Source: Candidatus Bipolaricaulota bacterium
Lineage (GTDB): Bacteria; Bipolaricaulota; Bipolaricaulia; UBA7950; UBA9294
Direction of reading: 5' to 3'
Assembly: GCA_003979035.1 (NCBI GenBank)
Contig: RXOA01000118.1
Span: forward strand, 1-8,782
DNA: 8,782 nucleotides
The position numbers and the translations under genes are program-made. Positions 1-7,252 of the stretch are shown piece by piece (the first letter of the stretch is position 1; every line of letters starts with the position of its first letter). The notes below the pieces were generated by a model, which ran no database searches, was not told the origin of the DNA, and was given only the letters and a program-made list of their open reading frames with translations.

Positions 1-458
1 ATGGCTGAGCCCGTTCCAGCGAAGCTTGCAGCGGTTGTCGCACCCATGTGTTGGTTGCCGCGGCGTTCAACCCCACAAGCGATTCCGCGCGAGTTGTGGA
101 TGCTATCCGCGAACATCGCCTGCGGATGGTTTGGAGCAAACAGACGAGACGTGAATCCGAGCGGATCTTGTCGAAGATCCCGCCGATTTCATGGGATCCG
201 TATGAGTCCCTGTTCTTGGAGGAATCGCGGTTTGACGGTTTGCTCGATCCGGGCGCATACGGAGTTGTTCCGGATCCCGAGGACAGAAAGTTTGCCGCTC
301 TCGCCGACGCGACCGGCTCGATTCTCATCCCCCAAGATGTCGATCTTCTTGGGCAATCGGCGTGCCTGCCGATTGTGATCCTCACCCCCGCGGAATTTCT
401 CGCCAGGGACCCATTCCAACGACGAGTAAGCCCCCCTTACGCCTCAGCCGGCACTTGA
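1..458 (+). pseudogene. PIN-domain ribonuclease (VapC-like), frameshifted at the first catalytic Asp
   Basis: PIN domains are Mg-dependent ribonucleases, often toxins of toxin-antitoxin pairs, with three or four essential acidic residues. Frame 1 from the ATG at position 1 gives an N-terminus ending PAKLAAVV. Frame 3 continues with THVLVAAAFNPTS, then RRESERIL, then DPEDRKFAALADATGS, and LIPQDVDLL near the end, which is the usual PIN order. Joining the frames by adding one base near position 40 would restore VV-D-THVLVAAAF, matching the family motif DTNVLV. The loss therefore removes the first catalytic Asp; the later acidic residues remain. Frame 3 alone has a stop at 6-8 and no start before GTG 48. 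The joined product would be about 152 residues, a normal PIN length. The end overlaps the convergent permease gene by 15 nt. No antitoxin gene is visible, but the window begins here. A sequencing error instead of true decay is possible. Confidence 0.75.
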
Positions 459-1160
459 GTTGCTGCTGCGCGCCAAGCCCTCGCGAGGGGTTGCGATCGA
501 CTCCGTTGATCCGCCCAATCCGGGGATACGGAGGTTTCGTTCAAGAATCCGAAGCCCCACCGAGACGACAAGGACCACCGCCAGATAGATTGCAGCAACA
601 ATCAGGAACACTTCGAAGTAGCGGAAGTTTCTCGCTGCGATCCGCTTTCCCATCCCCATCAGGTCGTAGAGCGTGATGGAGAACACGATGGATGAGTACT
701 TCAGCATCAGGATGAGTTCGTTCGACCATGAGGGGATCACCAACCGTCCCGCTTGGGGCAGGATCACGGCAACGACCGTCTTCCATCGGCCCAACCCCAA
801 AGCTTGCGCTGCCGCGACTTGTCCCGGGGCCACAGCTTGAACGGCGCCGCGGAAGTACTCCGCTTGGTAAGCGGCCGAGTTGAGACCCAGTGCAAGCACG
901 GCACACAGGAAGCGTGGCAAGGCAATTCCCCAGGCAGGCAGCCCGAAGTACAGCACCGCGAGCTGTACCAGCAGCGGTGTCCCGCGGAATACCCGGATGT
1001 AGCCACCACAGAGAAGCCGGAGTCCTCGTCTTCCGAACAGTCGGCCGAAGGCAAGCAGAACGCCGAGGACGGCGCCCAATGCGATGCATGCCGCCGTGAT
1101 TTCCAGGGTCAACGCCAATCCGCGGCCGAGTTGCGGCATCCACGAAATCGGAACCGTCAT
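444..1160 (-). CDS. Amino acid ABC transporter permease (HisM/GlnP family), second permease
   Basis: Inner-membrane permease subunit of a polar amino acid importer, 238 residues, a normal family length. Visible features are a first hydrophobic span at about residues 17-38, the family motif VFRGTPLLVQLAVLYFG at 57-73, and the cytoplasmic EAA-type loop at about 112-146 (AAAQALGLGRWKTVV then ILPQAGRLVIPSWSNE), which docks on the ATPase. A last membrane span is at about 183-203. The ATG at 1158-1160 overlaps the ATPase stop codon (ATGA), and GGAGGGAG lies 7 nt upstream, so translational coupling is likely. It is the last gene of the operon. The C-terminal 25 residues are Ser/Gly/Thr rich and look like a loose tail. 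I see no clear terminator after the stop, where the convergent PIN remnant overlaps. The amino acid carried cannot be told from sequence alone. Confidence 0.93.
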   Translation of the reverse strand: MTVPISWMPQLGRGLALTLEITAACIALGAVLGVLLAFGRLFGRRGLRLLCGGYIRVFRGTPLLVQLAVLYFGLPAWGIALPRFLCAVLALGLNSAAYQAEYFRGAVQAVAPGQVAAAQALGLGRWKTVVAVILPQAGRLVIPSWSNELILMLKYSSIVFSITLYDLMGMGKRIAARNFRYFEVFLIVAAIYLAVVLVVSVGLRILERNLRIPGLGGSTESIATPREGLARSSNSSAG

Positions 1161-1909
1161 TGATGGGCTCCCTCCAGAACGCTGAGTCGGGCCAGGAATG
1201 ACCTGGTGCGCGGATTTTGCGGAGCATCAAGCAGCAGATCGGGCGATCCTTGCTCGACAATGCGGCCTCCGGCCATGAACAGGATTTCGTCGGCCACGGC
1301 TCGGGCGAATCCCATTTCATGGGATACGACGAGCATCGTCATGCGGTTGGATGAGAGTTCGAGCATCACGTTGAGCACATCTCCGATCAGTTCGGGATCC
1401 AGTGCCGATGTAGGCTCATCGAACAGGATCAGCTCGGGGTTCATCGCCAGCGCCCGCGCGATCGAAACCCGTTGTTGCTGGCCGCCCGACAACTCAAACG
1501 GGTATGAGTCCGCTTTGCTCTCGAGGCCGACGCGTGCCAGCTCTCTTAGTGCCAGTTGGGTGGCTTCTGGCTTGCCGATGCGCTTGACCCACATCGGGCC
1601 GAGACGGACGTTCCCCAGTGCCGTGAGGTGCGCGAACAGATTGAAGCTCTGGAAGACGAATCCGATTCGGGCCCGTATGCGATCCAGAGATGTGCCGTGC
1701 CGGGTGATTTCTTCATCGGCGAGCCAGACTGTCCCCGCATCGGGGAGCGTCAGCTGGTTGATGCAGTGGAGAAGCGTGCTCTTCCCGGTCCCAGACGGTC
1801 CAACAACGACTTTGGTTTCACCTCGATCCAGCGAGAACGATACGCTCTGCAGGACCTGCTCGTCGCCGTAGCATTTCCGAAGATTCTCCACGCGCAGGAG
1901 CGCACTCAT
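1157..1909 (-). CDS. Amino acid ABC transporter ATP-binding protein (GlnQ/HisP family)
   Basis: ATPase that powers uptake by the two flanking permeases from the cytoplasmic face. All ABC motifs are intact in its 250 residues: Walker A GPSGTGKST at 37-45, Q-loop Gln87 in FVFQSFNLF, signature LSGGQQQRVSIARA at 140-153, Walker B LILFDEPTSALDPE at 160-173, and the switch His197 in VVSHEMGFA. FQSFNLFAHLT, the Q-loop region, and SHEMGFAR are characteristic of the polar amino acid (PAAT) family. The ATG at 1907-1909 overlaps the stop of the upstream permease by 4 nt, with GAGGA 7 nt upstream. The gene ends in a second ATGA overlap with the next permease, so the three membrane-complex genes are tightly coupled. 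Confidence 0.97.
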   Translation of the reverse strand: MSALLRVENLRKCYGDEQVLQSVSFSLDRGETKVVVGPSGTGKSTLLHCINQLTLPDAGTVWLADEEITRHGTSLDRIRARIGFVFQSFNLFAHLTALGNVRLGPMWVKRIGKPEATQLALRELARVGLESKADSYPFELSGGQQQRVSIARALAMNPELILFDEPTSALDPELIGDVLNVMLELSSNRMTMLVVSHEMGFARAVADEILFMAGGRIVEQGSPDLLLDAPQNPRTRSFLARLSVLEGAHQ

Positions 1910-2595
1910 CGTAAGGTCCTCATCGCTTCGCCGATCGAGACAACCGGAGTGCGGGTTCGCCTCTCCGCGGCAGCAAGAAGGGCCGTTCCCGCTTCGGTGA
2001 TCACAAAGAACAGCAGTGCCACCATCAGCAATGCAGGCATCGCAAGTTCGTAGTGGCGGTCGTAGATGACTCGTGCCGTCCGCATGATATCGTTGAGACC
2101 GACGGCGTAGGCCAGCGTCGTATCCTTGACAACCGCGCTTAGCTCATTCGACCATCCGGGAATGGCAAGGCGAAACGCTTGAGGGAGAATCACTTTGTAG
2201 ATGGCGCGGTTGCGACTCATTCCCAGCGAACGGGCGGCGATCATTTGCCCATGGGAGACCGATTCCAGGGCCCCACGGAAGATCTGAGATTGATAGGCGG
2301 CGGAGCGAAGGCCAAGCGCCACCGATGCGGCGACAAACGGAGAGACGCGAACGCCAAATTGGGCCGGCCCGAAGTAGAACAGAAACAGCAGGACCAACGC
2401 CGGGATCCCTCGGAAGATCCACTCAAACGCGCGTGCTGCCACTCTTGCGGGGACGGAGGCATAGCTTTGCGCAAGTGCAACCGATGTTCCCGCGACGAAT
2501 CCCAGCACAAGCAGCGCGAACAGGAGTTCGAGGTTGACAAGCGAGGCCCGAAGGAGCAGCGGAAGGTAGGCGACCGTTTCAATCATCTTCGACAT
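1906..2595 (-). CDS. Amino acid ABC transporter permease (HisQ/GlnP family), first permease
   Basis: Inner-membrane permease, 229 residues from the chosen start. The open frame runs back to 2739, but that would overlap the binding-protein gene by about 80 nt and adds an untypical charged N-terminus. The ATG at 2593-2595 has GGAG 7 nt upstream and gives MSKMIETVAYLPLLLRASL, a normal start for this family. Hydrophobic spans lie at about 22-42, 58-76, 86-101 and 186-208. The motif IFRGIPALVLLFLFYFG is at 60-76, and the EAA loop (AARSLGMSRNRAIYKVILPQ) at about 120-139, followed by IPGWSNE. It likely forms a heterodimeric channel with the second permease of the operon. A 62-nt gap with a strong inverted repeat separates it from the binding-protein gene. 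Confidence 0.93.
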   Translation of the reverse strand: MSKMIETVAYLPLLLRASLVNLELLFALLVLGFVAGTSVALAQSYASVPARVAARAFEWIFRGIPALVLLFLFYFGPAQFGVRVSPFVAASVALGLRSAAYQSQIFRGALESVSHGQMIAARSLGMSRNRAIYKVILPQAFRLAIPGWSNELSAVVKDTTLAYAVGLNDIMRTARVIYDRHYELAMPALLMVALLFFVITEAGTALLAAAERRTRTPVVSIGEAMRTLR

Positions 2596-2610
2596 GGCAA
2601 TCTCCAGGAA

Positions 2611-2649
2611 GGTGCGCGCCGATCCGCGTTCCGCCAACCGGCGCGCACC
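2611..2649 (-). promoter_or_regulatory. Perfect 11-bp stem-loop between binding-protein and permease genes
   Basis: GGTGCGCGCCG (2611-2621) and CGGCGCGCACC (2639-2649) are exact inverted repeats around a 17-nt loop. The stem begins 8 nt after the binding-protein stop codon and ends just before the Shine-Dalgarno of the next gene. No T run follows, so it is not a full intrinsic terminator. In the enteric hisJ-hisQ and malE-malF gaps, hairpins at the same place protect the upstream mRNA from 3' exonucleases and keep binding protein in excess over membrane subunits. A similar role here is inference. A partial attenuating hairpin is the alternative. Confidence 0.65.
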
Positions 2650-2657
2650 GGTTCGTG

Positions 2658-3560
2658 CTACAAGCCGAGCTGGCTCTTCATCGACTGCGTGTATCCGCTG
2701 AGATCTCCAGTGAGAAGCAGCCCTTTCGACAGGTCCCATGCCGTTGCGATGTCATCAAGGTCCGGTCCGAAGTAGATGGCAAGCAACGCATCGACGAACG
2801 AGCCCGGTTCGACAACCAGCATGGTTTCCCATGTCGTCTCTTCCACGGTCAGTCCAAGGCTGGCAAGTGTTTCCTCGATTTTCGGCAGCAAGCCGGCTGC
2901 GTCTCCTTTCTTGACGATGAAGCCGAACTGCTCTTGCGTGTAGATCAACCCGGCGATCGAGAGGTCATCGGGATAAGCGGCGAGAGATGCTTGGGACGCC
3001 GGTTCATCTTGGATGACTGCATCAAGTCGCCCGCTGACCAGGTCGAGGATCGCGGCGGGATAGGTTTCGTATCCGCGCAGATCGATGTCAATTCCTGCGG
3101 CGGTCAGGTTGTCTTCCGCCCACCACAAGCCGGAGGTTGCATTCTGTGCGCCCACGACGCTTCCGCCGGTCAGGGCCGTCACGAGGTTCAATCCGGAGTT
3201 GGAGGCGACAACCACGGCCTGGTTCGATTGGTAGTAGGGAACGGAGAAGTCAACGGTCTTTGCTCGATCCTCGGTGATTGTCAGTCCGGATGCGCCGATG
3301 TCGGCCCCGCCGGTGCGGATCATCTCCACGATGGCATCGAACGCGACGTTCTTCACTTCCACGGAGAATCCGGCGGTGACAGCGACCGCGCGGATCAGAT
3401 CGATGTCGAACCCGAAGAAATCGCCGTCGTTGTCGACCATTTCGAACGGCGCCCACGGAGCATCCGTCACAACCACATAGGGCTCAGCCGATCCGACAGC
3501 CGATCCGATAGACAACAACAGAGACAAGCAAACCACAGAAACAATAGACACCTTAAGCAT
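2658..3560 (-). CDS. Periplasmic amino acid-binding protein (SBP family 3) with C-terminal extension
   Basis: Captures an amino acid and delivers it to the permeases encoded downstream. 300 residues from the ATG at 3558-3560, chosen because AAGGAG lies 7 nt upstream and the product then starts with a signal peptide: MLKVSIVSVVCLSLLLSIG, with likely cleavage at GSA-EPY (about residue 25). There is no lipobox, so it is probably soluble in a periplasm. Family-3 features are APWAPFE at 34-40, GFDIDLIRAVA at 50-60, ASGLTITEDRAKTVDFSVPYY at about 90-110 with Arg99 as the usual carboxylate ligand, and GRLDAVIQD at 177-185 with Asp185 as the usual amino-group ligand. The fold normally ends soon after the helix at about 224-235. 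Here about 65 more residues follow, including FGPDLDDIATAWDLSKG. First gene of the operon; the ligand is not deducible. Confidence 0.94.
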   Translation of the reverse strand: MLKVSIVSVVCLSLLLSIGSAVGSAEPYVVVTDAPWAPFEMVDNDGDFFGFDIDLIRAVAVTAGFSVEVKNVAFDAIVEMIRTGGADIGASGLTITEDRAKTVDFSVPYYQSNQAVVVASNSGLNLVTALTGGSVVGAQNATSGLWWAEDNLTAAGIDIDLRGYETYPAAILDLVSGRLDAVIQDEPASQASLAAYPDDLSIAGLIYTQEQFGFIVKKGDAAGLLPKIEETLASLGLTVEETTWETMLVVEPGSFVDALLAIYFGPDLDDIATAWDLSKGLLLTGDLSGYTQSMKSQLGL

Positions 3561-4468
3561 TTTACAACTCCTTATAAAATCAAAGAGTGACAGGGAATTC
3601 ATGGTTCAAACAGACTGCGTGGCTGGGGCCCCGATGCGTGCGGCGTCCTGGGACTTGGAGGTTCGAGCTACTGCAGGAACAGAACCGCCGGGGCTATGGA
3701 CGGCGGGTGGAACGGGAAAAACGGGCAAGACGCTTGGAGTCGGACGTCGAAAACGGGGCACCGGAAACCGCGGGACACAGAGATGCGTCCGCTGCAGATT
3801 TCTTCGTAAGCACGCTGTCTTTGTCGGGCATCCGTTCTCCAATAGATTGAGTGTCCACGGGGTGAATCCACTGCAATCCCCCCTTGGATCGAGGCCAATC
3901 CTCGTTCGCGAAGCCCGAGAATTCAAGGTCCGTTGCCTGAAGGCCTGCTCTGCAGGTTGCGCTAGCGCGGTTAAGAAGGGCTTTTCGGGTTCAATTCACA
4001 TCCTCTCGACTTGCCTCGGCCCGATCCGACACTCGCTGCAAGCCACGCGCCGACCCGGCAGCGGGTGATGGACCGTGCACTACCAGGCCTAAGGTGCCCG
4101 CAGACATCTCACGACGGGACGATTTCCGGGTTGTGCCGCGCCGCGGCCGCGAATCCCACGTACGCGATCTCGCAAATGGCAAGCCTGCTCCTTTCCGGAT
4201 CTCCCCGGGCCACAGAGGACTTCCGCGCCTCTCCGGACTTGGCGAGACAAGAGACCCCCGAGGGTGAACTTCGATTGGAGGACGAGGAGACACCGATCTT
4301 CCGACATGACTCGGATGATGGCTCAAGGATCGATGCCGCGCCCTTGGGGACAGCGCGAACCAGCAGGGGTCGATCCGCTGCATCGACGGACATCGCTCGG
4401 CGGTTTGACTCTGAGCCGAGTACGGATCGATGATGATCTGACACGATGCCGATGGGAGAGATGTAGAG
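3561..4468. other. About 900 bp without a recognisable gene
   Basis: This stretch lies between the divergent binding-protein gene and the Fpg-like gene. Open frames exist on both strands (the longest on plus is 4011-4433, 140 codons; on minus, one of 196 codons reaches into the Fpg-like gene). Their translations are Arg/Ser/Pro rich, show no motif I know, and have no convincing ribosome site. The part at 3700-3800 is purine rich with AACGGGAAAAACGGGCAAG-type runs. It must hold the promoters for both flanking genes, but I could not place a convincing -35/-10 pair. No tRNA, terminator or insertion sequence was found. A decayed gene too old to read is possible. Confidence 0.5.
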
Positions 4469-5299
4469 ATGTTCGAGTTGCCCGAGGTGCAGGTCTTGGT
4501 GCAGCAGATGAGGCCCGAACTGCGAGGGCGAGAGATCGTATCGTCGTTCGTATCAGAGAGTCGTCCGAAGTTCCTCTTCATCTCTCCCGAGCCGGAGGTG
4601 TTCGATCAGGAGATCGTCGGCCAGCGGATCGTCGAAATCGACTCAGCGGGGAAGTGGATCTTCGTTCGATTCGAGCGAGGCTTGACTTTGATAATCGGTG
4701 AGTTCGGCGGACGGCTGCTGCTTTGTCCACCGTGGGCGAGTCTGCCGAAGAAGCATCACTGGATTGGTGAACTTGACGACGGATCGACCCTCGCTTTGAC
4801 GATCCAGCTGTGGGGCTTCGTCGGTGTCCTCTCAGACCGCGAGATCGCGGCCCATCCTTGCGCGGGCACCCTTGGTCCTTCTCCGCTTGATCGGAGCTTC
4901 ACCGCGGATCAGTTCACGCGGCGACTGGACAGCCAAGCGGCGGAGAGAGATGTGCCGGTCAAGGCCTTCCTGACGCATGAGCCCAATATCTGCGGCATCG
5001 GCAACGGGTACTTGCAGGATATCTTGTTTCGGGCTCGCCTCAGTCCCAAGCGCAAGATCGGTTCGCTCACACCGCAGGAGCGAGAATCGCTTCACGCGTC
5101 CATCGTGTCCACCCTCCGCCAGGCAGTGAGTCTAGGCGGGCGAGACACGGAGATCGATCTCTACGGTGAGCATGGCGCGTACACTCCACTGCTCGACAAG
5201 CGGACGGCCGGCAAACCATGTCCTGATTGCGGAACACCCATCGAGAAGATTCACTACCTTGGCGGCTCGTGCTACGTCTGCCCGAACTGCCAGATTTGA
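4469..5299 (+). CDS. Fpg/Nei-fold DNA glycosylase-like protein lacking the catalytic N-terminal proline
   Basis: Fpg (MutM) and Nei excise oxidised bases using Pro2 as the nucleophile. This 276-residue protein has the whole fold: N-terminal MFELPEVQ, Lys62 in AGKWIFVRF (the DNA-phosphate contact region), the H2TH region VKAFLTHEPNICGIGNGYLQD with Asn179, the downstream GGRDTEIDLYGEHGAYTP at 223-240, and a C-terminal CxxC...CxxC zinc finger (Cys251, 254, 271, 274; extra Cys268). Glu3 is kept, but residue 2 is Phe, not Pro. In the zinc-finger loop the usual Arg of GRSTYFC appears as Gly (LGGSCYVC). I recall a bacterial subfamily beginning M-(I/F)-ELPE with the same changes. The start is supported by GGGAGAG 8 nt upstream. 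It stands alone on its strand, with no operon partner. It may bind damaged DNA or be a glycosylase using another nucleophile; I cannot tell which. Confidence 0.9.
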   Translation: MFELPEVQVLVQQMRPELRGREIVSSFVSESRPKFLFISPEPEVFDQEIVGQRIVEIDSAGKWIFVRFERGLTLIIGEFGGRLLLCPPWASLPKKHHWIGELDDGSTLALTIQLWGFVGVLSDREIAAHPCAGTLGPSPLDRSFTADQFTRRLDSQAAERDVPVKAFLTHEPNICGIGNGYLQDILFRARLSPKRKIGSLTPQERESLHASIVSTLRQAVSLGGRDTEIDLYGEHGAYTPLLDKRTAGKPCPDCGTPIEKIHYLGGSCYVCPNCQI

Positions 5300-5404
5300 A
5301 GAGAAGCGAGCTTCGTGAACGGACCCGACTGGACGCGTGTGCAGCCATTCGCGTCGGAGCGCGTCGCGTTCCCTGACAGTCACTCGGATTCCGGAGCCGA
5401 AGCG

Positions 5405-6303
5405 CTATCCTAAGGCCTTGCGCCACAGCGACTGACGGAACGCCACGCGGAATGAACATCGACTGGCAGAACGATTGATCCGATCCTACGGTAGCGATGG
5501 TTGTGCCCGGCTTGACGCAACGTCGGATCCCTTCCAGGGCCACGGCTGTGCCGAGCTTCATCCGGCGGCAATCAGGATCGGTCGCTACCGGTTCGATGTA
5601 CGCGACGGGGTTCTCCTTAGCAAGTCCCGGCAAACGAGGCGGACTCTCCATCCGGAGCTACGGCAACCAGGGCCCAATCGCGGCGGGAATTGGAAGTGCA
5701 GAGCTTCTCTCCTGTGAGTATCCAACTCGTCCTTGGGAGCTTCGCCAACGTGGTTGAGACCGCGATGCATGACTTGATGAACCTTGCGGACGTTGTCATC
5801 GTCAGCCGCGCTCAGAAGACGAAGTCCCTCGGGAACGCAGCGGGCTTCGTCCAAGAACGGTGTTGAAACCGGCTCCCAGGAATCGACTTCCGGCTTCTGG
5901 AATCCCAGCGAAACGCCAGCGGACTGAGACTCCGTGTTCGCATCATCGATGTAGACGTGCGTGCAGCGACCGGCCTGAAGTTGCCCACCAGATGAGCGAT
6001 AGCCTGCTCAAGCAGCGCTCGTCTGAAGTGCAAGTACCGTGGATCCAGCTGGATGTAGCTGATCCCCATTCGGTGTTGGTCGCGGGCGATTCCGGTGACG
6101 TCGCCGCGATCCTCGTCCCCCCAATCGACGAAGTGTGAGAAAGGGTCGGAGTCGAGCGCAGAATGGTAGTGCATGTCCTTCCAGCGCGGCTGAAGCCGGT
6201 TCCGGCGGGCTGTTCTCCTCGCATCGTATGTCTGCAAGAGAAACCGGCCGGTTGCGTCGCAGTCACGGGCATGGTCGCAGGAGCGCAAAGTCTCGTTCGT
6301 CAG
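5405..6303 (-). pseudogene. GNAT-family N-acetyltransferase, decayed by four frameshifts
   Basis: Read on the minus strand and joined across frames, this is an acetyl-CoA-dependent acetyltransferase of the roughly 300-residue type with two GNAT-like domains. Segments in order: TNETLRSCD...GRFLLQTYD, LQPRWKDMHYH, DQHRMGISYIQLDPRYLH, LLEQAIAHLVGNF; shift near 5976; AGRCTHVYIDDANTESQS, VSLGFQKPEVDSWEPVSTPF, PEGLRLLSAADDDNVRKVHQ; shift near 5690-5700; RRDWALVAVAPDGESASFAG; shift near 5620, where the frame runs into TAA; ENPVAYIEPVATDPDCRRMK, LGTAVALEGIRRC, TVGSDQSFCQSM; shift near 5452; FRVAFRQSLWRKALG and TAG at 5405-5407. The acetyl-CoA loop reads RRMKLGTA, with Lys where the motif has Gly. The first codon of TNETL follows CTG at 6301-6303 rather than ATG, preceded by GAAGAGAAGG, so the start may also be lost. 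The substrate is unknown. Confidence 0.9.
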
Positions 6304-6503
6304 GCCTTCTCTTCGGTCGTGATCATCGGTTGTCCCGTCCATTCACAGACAGCGACAGTCCATAGAACGTTGAACGGCATCCAACACGTCCACCCGAAGC
6401 TACGTCGCGGCGCCACGACAGCAAGGAGGGCAAGTGGATTTCACGGGCTCGGGGGGAACTCGTGCCAGACATTGTCCGAGGGCTCTACAGCGCAGATATG
6501 TGA

Positions 6504-7247
6504 TCAGAAGCGGCACAGACTGCGGACGGACTTCTCAAAATCAAAGCGGTCGCGCTGGTCGATGGATTCGATGATGAACCGGAACTGGAAGTAGCCATAC
6601 TGGTAGGGATCGCGCGCGAGTTCGGCATAGTGGGCATTGAAATACACCGCGGCGTCTTCTTCGCTTGGGGTGGGATCGACGAGATGCTCGATGGCTTGCG
6701 CGATTGTCTCCCGGAGGGCAACAAGCGCCTCCTCACCTCCTTCCAGTTCCACGAAGAACACCACGGCGAGATCGTTGGCCATCGACTCAGATGTGTAGCG
6801 ATCCATCTCCGCGTCACAGCGGTGCTGCAGCCAGTGTGCCATCTCGTGGGCGACAAGAAATCCATTGAACAATGACGTGAACAAGCGGGAAGTCTGCTCA
6901 AGATCGTCGCTTGCCGTAAGCGAGACGAAGAACATCCGTAGGGGTTCCTCCAACGTGCCCCAATGGGCGAGGACGATCTCGCCTTCACGATGGTCGAAGT
7001 AGGCAAGATTGGGAGTGTTCCTCACGGCAACCGACGGAACATCGGACGCCAGAGTCGCGCCAAGGACTTCAGCCGTACGAGAGACGAAGACAAGGACGAT
7101 CCGCTCAGCTGTGGTTTGCACATCCACGGTCGTCGCGTCGGCGGGAAGGCACAGGTCCAGAGAGTCCGCCAAGACGCCCGCCGAAGCGGCAAGGACCGCG
7201 ATGCAGACGACGCAAGCCTTGGGAAGGAGTTTCCACTTTGAAGGCAT
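6504..7247 (-). CDS. Exported HExxH zinc metallopeptidase-like protein
   Basis: 247 residues from the ATG at 7245-7247. The N-terminus MPSKWKLLPKACVVCIAVLA is a signal peptide, with probable cleavage after GVLA (about residue 27), so the product acts outside the cytoplasm. Residues 132-141 read VAHEMAHWLQ: His134, Glu135 and His138 form the HExxH zinc site. A downstream SESMANDLA at 153-161 supplies Glu154 as a plausible third ligand 16 residues later, the gluzincin spacing. The rest is acidic, with a motif DPYQYGYFQFRF near 213-224. I do not recognise the exact family; DUF4344-type putative metallopeptidases are one candidate. The open frame extends to 7400, but the upstream part is not gene-like. 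No Shine-Dalgarno precedes 7247. It is divergent from the ilvB leader. Confidence 0.78.
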   Translation of the reverse strand: MPSKWKLLPKACVVCIAVLAASAGVLADSLDLCLPADATTVDVQTTAERIVLVFVSRTAEVLGATLASDVPSVAVRNTPNLAYFDHREGEIVLAHWGTLEEPLRMFFVSLTASDDLEQTSRLFTSLFNGFLVAHEMAHWLQHRCDAEMDRYTSESMANDLAVVFFVELEGGEEALVALRETIAQAIEHLVDPTPSEEDAAVYFNAHYAELARDPYQYGYFQFRFIIESIDQRDRFDFEKSVRSLCRF

Positions 7248-7252
7248 GCCGC

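Noticed and set aside
541..1320. Long minus-strand ORF of 259 codons
   Set aside because: It lies in another frame over the permease and ATPase genes, both of which have clear family motifs.
1206..1871. 221-codon plus-strand ORF
   Set aside because: Antisense to the ATPase gene with no independent signal.
2655..3590. 311-codon plus-strand ORF
   Set aside because: Exactly antisense to the binding-protein gene; its openness follows from codon bias of that gene.
3561..3630. Promoter for the binding-protein gene (TTGAAC and TTTGAT or TATAAG on the minus strand)
   Set aside because: Spacing is 19 nt or more, or the -10 would overlap the Shine-Dalgarno; not convincing enough to list.
3980..4010. 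tRNA-like T-loop GGGTTCAATT
   Set aside because: Flanking bases do not form a T-stem and no acceptor or anticodon arm can be drawn.
4011..4433. 140-codon plus-strand ORF just upstream of the Fpg-like gene
   Set aside because: No ribosome site, no recognisable motif, and composition dominated by Arg/Ser/Asp/Ala as in random GC-rich frames; overlapping frames on the other strand look equally open.
5303..5314. GAAGCGAGCTTC hairpin after the Fpg-like gene as terminator
   Set aside because: Only 5 bp with a 2-nt loop and no T run.
6304..6342. ATG at 6340-6342 as start of the GNAT gene
   Set aside because: It would add 13 charged residues not expected in the family; the family-like N-terminus begins at the CTG-ACG at 6298-6303.
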